From contig JBJXDT010000087.1 of assembly GCA_046153505.1 (NCBI GenBank), forward strand, positions 1 through 6,038: DNA of 6,038 nucleotides, in the 5' to 3' direction. Made by a program: the position numbers and the translations under genes. Below, piece by piece: positions 1-5,273 of this stretch (its first letter is position 1; each line of letters opens with the position of its first letter). The notes below the pieces were generated by a model. The model was not told the DNA's origin and ran no database searches. It saw nothing but the letters and a program-made list of their open reading frames with translations. Origin of the DNA: JBJXDT01 sp046153505. Lineage in GTDB: Bacteria; Pseudomonadota; Gammaproteobacteria; Burkholderiales; Methylophilaceae.

Positions 1-924
1 CATTAGATTTGGTGAAAAGTGCACTTTTTGTTCCTCGAAACCAGCAGGCGCCTCATCTATACTATCAAATGTAACGTATTCCCATGCGCTTGCATCGGCC
101 TGCAAGGCTCGCAGCAATTGGTTGTTAAGGCCGTGACCCGATTTATATGCTGTAAATGTTCCAAGTAGCGGATGACCCAGCATGTACAAATCGCCTATTG
201 CATCTAGCACTTTATGTTTGGCAAACTCGTTTTCATAGCGCAAGCCATCGTTGTTTAGCACGCGAAATTCATCCAGCACTATGGCATTATCCAAACTGCC
301 GCCTCGCGCAAGCCCGTTAGCACGCAAATATTCCACCTCATGCATAAAGCCAAAGGTGCGGGCACGGCTAATCTCTTTAATGTAATTATTATCTTTGAAG
401 TCTATTTTTACATTTTGACCTGAATTTTCAAAAACTGGGTGCGCAAAATCTATGGTGAAGTCTATTCTAAAGCCTTGATATGGCTCGAATCTTACCCATT
501 TATCGCCGTCTTTAACTTGAATTAACTTTTTAATTTTAATAAATTTTTTTGGCGCATTTTGCTCAACAATGCTGGCAGATTGCAACAAAAATATGAACGG
601 CCCAGAACTGCCATCCATAATTGGAATTTCAGAAGCGCTGACATCCACAATAATATTGTCTACGCCCAAACCTGCCAACGCGGACATTAAGTGCTCTACA
701 GTAGCAATACGCACTCCATTTTGCTCTAGGGCAGAGCACATGCGCGTATCACGAACTGCATCAGGTGTTGCTTGTATCTCAGGCGTTCCGGGCAAATCGG
801 AGCGTCGAAACACAATACCAGTATCGATTGCAGCAGGTCGCAAAGTCAATGAGACCTTTTCGCCATTATGCAAACCGACACCTGTAGCACTCACCGCCTT
901 TTTTAAGGTTCTTTGCTTTAGCAT
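1..924 (-). CDS. lpxC: UDP-3-O-acyl-N-acetylglucosamine deacetylase LpxC (3' end outside window)
   Basis: LpxC is the zinc-dependent cytoplasmic deacetylase that removes the N-acetyl group from UDP-3-O-acyl-GlcNAc, the committed step of lipid A synthesis. I translated this frame by hand from the ATG at 924; it stays open for 308 codons to the window edge without a stop. It starts MLKQRTLKKAVSATGVGLHN, a typical LpxC N-terminus. Visible residues matching the E. coli enzyme are the zinc ligands His78 (in VEHL), His237 and Asp241 (in KHKVLDAIGD), the base Glu77, Cys63, Thr190 (in SRARTFGF) and catalytic His264 (in KSGHGLNN). The E. coli protein has 305 residues, so only the last few codons should be missing. 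That missing tip matters because in E. coli the extreme C-terminus controls FtsH degradation of LpxC. It follows ftsZ after 105 bases and has a Shine-Dalgarno sequence at 930-938. The identity is very secure. Confidence 0.97.
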   Translation of the reverse strand, partial: MLKQRTLKKAVSATGVGLHNGEKVSLTLRPAAIDTGIVFRRSDLPGTPEIQATPDAVRDTRMCSALEQNGVRIATVEHLMSALAGLGVDNIIVDVSASEIPIMDGSSGPFIFLLQSASIVEQNAPKKFIKIKKLIQVKDGDKWVRFEPYQGFRIDFTIDFAHPVFENSGQNVKIDFKDNNYIKEISRARTFGFMHEVEYLRANGLARGGSLDNAIVLDEFRVLNNDGLRYENEFAKHKVLDAIGDLYMLGHPLLGTFTAYKSGHGLNNQLLRALQADASAWEYVTFDSIDEAPAGFEEQKVHFSPNLM

Positions 925-929
925 TTAAA

Positions 930-938
930 CCTTACCTT
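930..938 (-). promoter_or_regulatory. Ribosome binding site of lpxC
   Basis: On the minus strand this reads AAGGTAAGG, two tandem AAGG cores. The nearer core ends 5 bases before the lpxC ATG and the farther one 10 bases before it. It supports the ATG at 924 as the start; no other in-frame start lies close by. Confidence 0.65.
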
Positions 939-980
939 TACATGATAAAAGTACAGCACTTAATTCCCACTTTTTTTAAC

Positions 981-1000
981 ATAGTCACTCATATGACCAT
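981..1000 (-). repeat. Imperfect inverted repeat (possible hairpin) upstream of lpxC
   Basis: The minus-strand transcript would read AUGGUCA, a six-base loop UAUGAG, then UGACUAU. This gives a 7-bp stem with one G-U pair. It lies 57 bases upstream of the lpxC start and is followed by GTTAAAAAAA rather than T residues, so it is not a terminator for the operon. It could be an operator-like dyad, an RNA-processing site or chance in AT-rich DNA. Confidence 0.3.
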
Positions 1001-1029
1001 ATTTTACAGCCTTTTACTGCATTTACGCC

Positions 1030-2196
1030 TTAATCTGCTTGTTTGCGCAAAAATGCTGGGATGTCATACTCTTCTACACCCGACATTTTCATTGCTTCAA
1101 CTTGCGCACGGCGGTTGTTTTGGCTAAATACCGCTGGCGTATCGTTTTCTGCTTCTGATTCGGCAAACATTGGCATATTGTCAGTGCCAGTGCGCATTGT
1201 GGTCATCATGCGTAACTCTGGTTTAGCTGCGCGCTTTGCAATGGCGCCATTTAAGCCAGTTGCCACCATCGTGACACGCAATCTATCGCCCATGCTTTCA
1301 TCCATGACATTGCCCACAATCACTGTTGCATCTTCTGCAGTAAACTCTTTAATGGTGTTCATGACATCGTAATACTCTTTCATCTTAAAGCTGGAGCTTG
1401 CAGTGATATTTACTAAAACGCCGCGTGCATTTGCCAAGTTGACATCCTCCAGTAATGGGCTTGCTACTGCTTGTTCAGCTGCGATTATCGCACGATTAGC
1501 ACCACTCGCTTCAGCAGAGCCCATCATTGCCATCCCCATTTCGCTCATAACAGTGCGCACGTCAGCAAAGTCCACATTCACCAAGCCTGGGCAATTGATA
1601 ATTTCTGCAATACCTGAAACCGCGTTATGTAGCACATCATTCGCGGCGCGAAATGCCTCTAAAAATGGTACATCTTCGCCAAGCACTTCCATGAGTTTCT
1701 CGTTTGGAATCACAATCAAAGAATCAACGTGCTGAGAAAGTTCTTCTAAGCCTTCTGCAGCTACTTTAGTACGCTTGCCTTCAAAAGCAAATGGCTTTGT
1801 GACTACGGCGACGGTCAAAATGCCCATCTCTTTAGCCACTTCTGCAATAATTGGTGCTGCACCAGTACCTGTGCCACCACCCATGCCAGCAGTTATAAAC
1901 AACATGTCCGCACCTTCGATTATCTCTGCAATACGATCACGATCTTCTAAAGCAGCATCTCGACCAATTTCGGGCTTAGCACCTGCACCTAGACCTTTTG
2001 TGATATCTATACCGATTTGAAGAGTCGTTGCTGCTGCACTCTTTTTAAGTGCCTGCACATCCGTGTTAGCACAAATAAAATCAACGCCACTGACATTTTT
2101 ACTAATCATATGATCAACCGCGTTGCCACCGCAGCCACCCACACCTATCACTTTGATAACCGCTTCTTGTGAATCTTTTTCCATAATCTCAAACAT
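1030..2196 (-). CDS. ftsZ: Cell division protein FtsZ, tubulin-like GTPase
   Basis: FtsZ polymerises with GTP into the midcell ring that recruits the division machinery. The protein has 388 residues, close to the E. coli 383. In order one sees a short N-terminal tail, the nucleotide-binding loop GVGGCGGNAVDHM (18-30), the tubulin signature loop GMGGGTGTGAAP (104-115), and the T7 synergy loop NVDFADVRTVMSEMG (207-221). Asp209 and Asp212 are the catalytic pair that completes the GTPase site of the next subunit. A C-terminal globular subdomain runs to about 318, then a linker of about 55 residues with little apparent order, and the conserved C-terminal peptide EEYDIPAFLRKQAD (375-388) that binds FtsA, ZipA and regulators. 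The ATG at 2196 is preferred over the in-frame ATG four codons later because a strong Shine-Dalgarno sequence sits 7 bases upstream. It lies 78 bases after ftsA. A Cys replaces the E. coli Gly in the first loop (residue 22). Confidence 0.99.
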   Translation of the reverse strand: MFEIMEKDSQEAVIKVIGVGGCGGNAVDHMISKNVSGVDFICANTDVQALKKSAAATTLQIGIDITKGLGAGAKPEIGRDAALEDRDRIAEIIEGADMLFITAGMGGGTGTGAAPIIAEVAKEMGILTVAVVTKPFAFEGKRTKVAAEGLEELSQHVDSLIVIPNEKLMEVLGEDVPFLEAFRAANDVLHNAVSGIAEIINCPGLVNVDFADVRTVMSEMGMAMMGSAEASGANRAIIAAEQAVASPLLEDVNLANARGVLVNITASSSFKMKEYYDVMNTIKEFTAEDATVIVGNVMDESMGDRLRVTMVATGLNGAIAKRAAKPELRMMTTMRTGTDNMPMFAESEAENDTPAVFSQNNRRAQVEAMKMSGVEEYDIPAFLRKQAD

Positions 2197-2201
2197 CTTT
2201 A

Positions 2202-2210
2202 CTCTCCTTT
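2202..2210 (-). promoter_or_regulatory. Strong ribosome binding site of ftsZ
   Basis: The minus strand reads AAAGGAGAG, with the GGAG core 7 bases before the ATG at 2196. It is the closest match to the anti-Shine-Dalgarno complement in the window, and it sets the FtsZ start at the first rather than the second in-frame ATG. This fits the known high abundance of FtsZ relative to FtsA and FtsQ. Confidence 0.8.
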
Positions 2211-2225
2211 TTGCCTTAATTTTTT

Positions 2226-2245
2226 GAACCTACTTGCGTAAGTTC
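2226..2245 (-). repeat. Short inverted repeat in the ftsA-ftsZ gap
   Basis: The plus strand reads GAACCTACTTGCGTAAGTTC. The ends GAAC and GTTC are complementary, and an inner ACTT-GCGT-AAGT forms a 4-bp stem with a four-base loop (2232-2243). The two pairings are offset and cannot fully coexist. It lies about 30 bases upstream of the ftsZ start and just before the ribosome binding site. No T-run follows it on the minus strand, so it is not an intrinsic terminator. Function is unknown and chance is possible. Confidence 0.25.
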
Positions 2246-2274
2246 TGCCCTATTTCTACTTCTAAAACAACTGC

Positions 2275-3513
2275 TTAAAAATTGCCTTGAAACCACGACT
2301 TCATTTTATCCAACACTCTTGTCACTGAGTTCATTTCCATTTGTCCGTTTATTTGTCGCTCTAGCTGTTGTTTGCCCATTAACACCAAGCCCACGCCTGT
2401 GGCGTATCGCGGGTTGCTAACGACTTCAGATAATCCACCCACATAACGCGGCAGACCCAAGCGCACTGGCATGTGAAAAATCTCTTCGCCAAGCTCCATC
2501 ATGCCGCGCATCATGGCGGAGCCGCCTGTAATCACGATACCTGAGGCAATCATCTCTTCCATGCCGCTTCTGCGTAGCTCCTGCAAGACCAGCTCATAAA
2601 GCTCAACAACCCGCGGTTCTATTACTTCAGCCAGTGTCTGTACAGAAAGCTGGCGTGCATCGCGACCATCCACGCCAGGCACTTCAACCACCTCACGCGC
2701 TTCAGCTAATTGTCGTAGCGCACATCCATGTTTAATTTTGATATCCTCGGCTGATTGGGTCGGTGTGCGGAAAGCGACAGCAATGTCATTAGTGATTTGG
2801 TCGCCCGCAACGCCAATCACCGCGGTGTGACGAATAGAACCATTTTTAAATACCGCAATGTCCGTAGTTCCGCCGCCAATATCAACTAGACATACACCCA
2901 GCTCTTTTTCATCTTCCGTAAGCACCGCAATACTTGAGGCGAGCGGTTGTAAAATCAAATCACTTACTTCTAATCCGCAACGTTTAATACACTTGACAAT
3001 GTTTTGAGCCGCTGCAACTGCACCAGTAACAATATGCACTTTTACTTCCAACTTCATGCCACTCATACCCAGCGGCTCGCGCACATCATCTTGGCCATCA
3101 ATAATGAATTCTTGCGTCAGAATATGTAGAATTTGCTGATCGGCGGGCAGGGCGATTGCCCGCGCGGTTTCCACCACACGATCCACATCCATCTGCGACA
3201 CTTCAGCATCTTTTATTTTCACCATGCCATGCGAGTTAAGACTTTTAACATGGCTCCCTGCAATGCCTGTAAATACGGTTTTAATCTTGCAGTCTGCCAT
3301 CAGTTCGGCTTCTTCAATCGAGCGCTGAATGGCTTGCATGGTGGAATCAATATTCACCACCACGCCTTTTTTGAGGCCGCGCGATATGTGTTGTCCGAGC
3401 CCGATGACCTTTACCGTACCTTCTGGCAACAACTCAGCGACTATTGTCACTATTTTGGATGTGCCGATATCCAACCCGACTATTAGGTTTTTATCTTCAC
3501 GCACTTTGCTCAT
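2275..3513 (-). CDS. ftsA: Cell division protein FtsA, actin-like membrane anchor of the Z ring
   Basis: FtsA is an ATP-binding actin homologue that tethers FtsZ polymers to the inner membrane and passes the assembly signal to later division proteins. From the ATG at 3513 it has 412 residues (E. coli 420). Visible are the phosphate-1 motif LDIGTSK (14-20), the FtsA-specific 1C region at about 82-165, the phosphate-2 motif LVDIGGGTTDIAVF (209-222), the adenosine motif GIVITGGSAMMRGM (325-338), and a C-terminal amphipathic helix VTRVLDKMKSWFQGNF (397-412), the membrane-targeting sequence. The frame is open a further 61 codons upstream to 3696, but that stretch lies inside ftsQ, is very rich in Arg, Lys and Gln, and is unlike any FtsA N-terminus. 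MSKVREDKNLIVGLDIGTSK is the usual beginning, and a good Shine-Dalgarno sequence precedes it. Sixteen bases separate it from the ftsQ stop, which suggests coupled translation. Confidence 0.98.
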   Translation of the reverse strand: MSKVREDKNLIVGLDIGTSKIVTIVAELLPEGTVKVIGLGQHISRGLKKGVVVNIDSTMQAIQRSIEEAELMADCKIKTVFTGIAGSHVKSLNSHGMVKIKDAEVSQMDVDRVVETARAIALPADQQILHILTQEFIIDGQDDVREPLGMSGMKLEVKVHIVTGAVAAAQNIVKCIKRCGLEVSDLILQPLASSIAVLTEDEKELGVCLVDIGGGTTDIAVFKNGSIRHTAVIGVAGDQITNDIAVAFRTPTQSAEDIKIKHGCALRQLAEAREVVEVPGVDGRDARQLSVQTLAEVIEPRVVELYELVLQELRRSGMEEMIASGIVITGGSAMMRGMMELGEEIFHMPVRLGLPRYVGGLSEVVSNPRYATGVGLVLMGKQQLERQINGQMEMNSVTRVLDKMKSWFQGNF

Positions 3514-3520
3514 TTTCTTA

Positions 3521-3527
3521 CTCCCTT
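3521..3527 (-). promoter_or_regulatory. Ribosome binding site deciding the ftsA start
   Basis: The minus strand reads AAGGGAG, ending 7 bases before the ATG at 3513 and lying wholly in the 16-base gap after the ftsQ stop codon (TGA, 3532-3530). It supports the 412-residue FtsA against the 473-residue alternative starting at 3696. Confidence 0.75.
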
Positions 3528-3529
3528 TT

Positions 3530-4327
3530 TCATGCATTTGCCTTAATTGGCGCCGATTTTTCCGCCTTGCTTGGCTTCGCTGGTGTTGCTTTTTGTTGCA
3601 TACTCTTTTGTATCGTTTCTTTCTGTATGAACTCCACTGGCTTGCGCACTGCAAAGCCATTTGGATAACGCAAATCTGCATATTTAATGCTTGCATTTAA
3701 TTGGCTCAAGGTTGCTATGTAAGCTTGAGCAAACTTATTTAACCGCTTATTCATATCCTCACGCCCCAGCGCAATCAACATGTCTTGGTCTGTTTTAATC
3801 TCCCAAGCGCGACGTGGTGACAGCGTCACTTGCACCACATTTATATCTGCCTGATGCAAAATTTTGCTAAATTCCCCATAGCTTTTCGTAACTTCGATTA
3901 CGCCATCTCCTGGACCGTAAAATACTGGCAAATCGGCATCTGAGGCTGCATGAAATAGCTCGCCATGTGTATTGACCAGCGCAATATTCCCCCATCTGGC
4001 AAGTGCTTGATGCTCTTCAATCACCACACTTAGCGTATCCGGCCAGCGGCGGCGGACGCTGACATTGCGTGCCCAGGGAAGCTTTTCAAACGCATCACGC
4101 GCATGCTCTAAATCCAACGTAAAAAAGTTGCCTTTCATATGTTTTGCCACAATTAACTTTACTTGCTCGCGATTTACATGCGCCAATTTACCTTCTACCT
4201 TTACTTCTCTTAACGGAAAAATAGGCAAATGCACCACAATAAAAAGCACTACGTACAAAAACAGCACGACAAATATGGCGTATAGAAAATTGGCAATCCA
4301 ATTTAATAGGCGCGGTTTATCCCACAT
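3530..4327 (-). CDS. ftsQ: Cell division protein FtsQ, bitopic divisome protein with POTRA domain
   Basis: FtsQ is a single-pass inner-membrane protein that links the cytoplasmic division ring to the periplasmic FtsB-FtsL complex. The protein has 265 residues (E. coli 276). It shows a short basic cytoplasmic N-terminus (MWDKPRLLNW), one strongly hydrophobic segment at about 13-33, then a periplasmic POTRA domain at about 35-105 (PLREVKVEGKLAHVNREQV at its start). The FtsQ beta domain follows, containing YADLRYPNGFAVR (217-229), the counterpart of the E. coli YVDLRY segment near the FtsB-binding strands. The tail (about 234-265) is low-complexity and rich in Lys, Ala, Pro and Gln. The ATG at 4327 overlaps the end of ddlB by 11 bases in a different frame. 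Only a weak TGAG (4339-4336) serves as Shine-Dalgarno, so translation probably depends on ribosomes finishing ddlB. Confidence 0.96.
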   Translation of the reverse strand: MWDKPRLLNWIANFLYAIFVVLFLYVVLFIVVHLPIFPLREVKVEGKLAHVNREQVKLIVAKHMKGNFFTLDLEHARDAFEKLPWARNVSVRRRWPDTLSVVIEEHQALARWGNIALVNTHGELFHAASDADLPVFYGPGDGVIEVTKSYGEFSKILHQADINVVQVTLSPRRAWEIKTDQDMLIALGREDMNKRLNKFAQAYIATLSQLNASIKYADLRYPNGFAVRKPVEFIQKETIQKSMQQKATPAKPSKAEKSAPIKANA

Positions 4328-5273
4328 TACTGATACTCATTTCTTTATCGCCGAAAGTCATACTCAAAATTTTGATTACCAACTCATCAAAGCTAATGCC
4401 TGCGGCCTTTGCCGCCATTGGAACTAAGCTATGGTCGGTCATGCCAGGACTAGTATTCAACTCGAGGAAATAGTGTTTGCCGGCTTCATCCATCAAAAAA
4501 TCTACACGTCCCCAACCTCGGCAACCCACTGTGCGAAATGCTTTTAGTGCTTCTTCTTGAATTTGTGATTCTTTTTCTTCATTTAAACCGCAAGGACAAA
4601 GGTATTCGGTGTCATCTCGCAAATATTTTGCCTCATAATCGTAAAATTCATTTTTTGGCACAATGCGTATAATCGGCAGTGGTATGAACCCCAATTTTTG
4701 ATCGCCCAGAATGCCAACTGTGTACTCTCCGCCACCCACAAACTTCTCTGCAATAACCAAAGGATCTGCCTTGGCAGCCAATATATAGGCGGCTTCCAGA
4801 CCACCTGCTTTCTTTACTTTGCTAATGCCGATGCTTGAACCTTCATTCGCTGGTTTTACAAATAACGGCAATCCAAGCTTCTGCTCAACTGCCGCGAAAT
4901 CACTTTGCGCATTCACCAACTCAAAATCTGGTGTAACCACACCTGTGGCAAGCCATAAAAGTTTTGTGCGCCATTTATCCATGCCCACGCTCGATGCCAT
5001 TACACCGCTTCCCGTATAGGGAATACCCATTAAGTCCAAAGCACCTTGAATCGTTCCGTCTTCACCAAAACGCCCATGCAAAGCAATAAATGCACGGTCG
5101 TAGTTTTTGAGTGCGTTCAGTTCTTGATGTGCAGGATCAAATGCATGCGCATCTACACCTTGTCGCAATAGGGATGCCAAGACTGCATTACCACTTTTCA
5201 ATGACACTTCACGCTCGCCAGATTTGCCGCCAAAAAGCACGGCAACTTTGCCTAATTCATTATGCATATTCAC
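4317..5273 (-). CDS. ddlB: D-alanine--D-alanine ligase (Ddl, B type)
   Basis: Ddl is the cytoplasmic ATP-grasp enzyme that joins two D-alanines with ATP, supplying the dipeptide MurF adds to the peptidoglycan precursor. The protein has 318 residues (E. coli DdlB 306). Counting from the GTG, visible landmarks are GGKSGEREVS (15-24) with the first-substrate Glu20, HGRFGEDGT (66-74), YTGSGVMASSVGMDK (86-100), KPANEGSSIGISK (140-152), YDYEAKYL (211-218) with Tyr217 of the omega loop, GWGRVDF (253-259) with Arg256 and Asp258, and ELNTSPGMTDHSLVP (271-285) with metal ligands Glu271 and Asn273. Tyr217 marks a D-Ala rather than D-lactate enzyme. The start is either the GTG at 5273 or the ATG at 5267. 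The GTG has an ordinary Shine-Dalgarno spacing and is chosen here. The gene overlaps murB by 14 bases (8 with the ATG) and ftsQ by 11. Confidence 0.97.
   Translation of the reverse strand: MNMHNELGKVAVLFGGKSGEREVSLKSGNAVLASLLRQGVDAHAFDPAHQELNALKNYDRAFIALHGRFGEDGTIQGALDLMGIPYTGSGVMASSVGMDKWRTKLLWLATGVVTPDFELVNAQSDFAAVEQKLGLPLFVKPANEGSSIGISKVKKAGGLEAAYILAAKADPLVIAEKFVGGGEYTVGILGDQKLGFIPLPIIRIVPKNEFYDYEAKYLRDDTEYLCPCGLNEEKESQIQEEALKAFRTVGCRGWGRVDFLMDEAGKHYFLELNTSPGMTDHSLVPMAAKAAGISFDELVIKILSMTFGDKEMSISNVG

Larger units (their letters stand above)
925..1029 (-). other. ftsZ-lpxC intergenic region
   Basis: These 105 AT-rich bases separate the ftsZ stop from the lpxC start. They hold the lpxC ribosome binding site (930-938), a run of seven A on the minus strand (971-977) and a short imperfect hairpin (981-1000). 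I looked for a sigma-70 promoter reading toward lpxC. TAAAAT at 1006-1001 and TATCAT at 947-942 each match five of six -10 bases, but neither has a recognisable -35 at 16-18 bases, and the second lies too close to the ribosome binding site. There is no U-tract after the hairpin on the minus strand, so no intrinsic terminator is supported. E. coli lpxC is known to have its own promoter; here the sequence neither proves nor excludes one. Confidence 0.5.

Noticed and set aside
569..928. Plus-strand open frame of 119 codons antisense to lpxC
   Set aside because: It lies entirely over the conserved lpxC coding frame, resembles no protein family I know, and is best explained as a shadow of the codon use on the other strand.
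981..1000. The ftsZ-lpxC hairpin read as an intrinsic terminator
   Set aside because: The stem is AT-rich and weak and, on the transcribed strand, is followed by GTTAAAAAAA rather than a T-run.
942..1006. Candidate -10 boxes TAAAAT (1006-1001) and TATCAT (947-942) for an lpxC promoter
   Set aside because: Neither has a -35 like TTGACA at 16-18 bases. In AT-rich DNA such hexamers are common, so no promoter is listed as a feature.
942..1127. Plus-strand open frame of 61 codons spanning the lpxC-ftsZ gap and the ftsZ end
   Set aside because: It starts in the intergenic region but runs antisense through the conserved ftsZ C-terminal peptide. I saw no ribosome binding site or recognisable domain, and it is short enough to be chance.
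1043..2020. Three plus-strand frames antisense to ftsZ (1043-1372, 1403-1735, 1775-2020)
   Set aside because: They are Ser/Ala/Thr/Ile-rich shadow frames opposite a highly conserved gene, with no family resemblance and no start signals.
3133..3700. Plus-strand frames antisense to ftsA and ftsQ, including one with hydrophobic stretches
   Set aside because: The hydrophobic and Cys/Phe-rich look comes from reading the complement of Lys/Gln/Glu-rich codons in the ftsQ tail and ftsA start. They are overlapping shadows.
4583..4804. Second minus-strand frame of 73 codons within ddlB
   Set aside because: It is out of frame with ddlB, lies across conserved ATP-grasp motifs, is rich in Trp and Leu with no known domain, and has no ribosome binding site.
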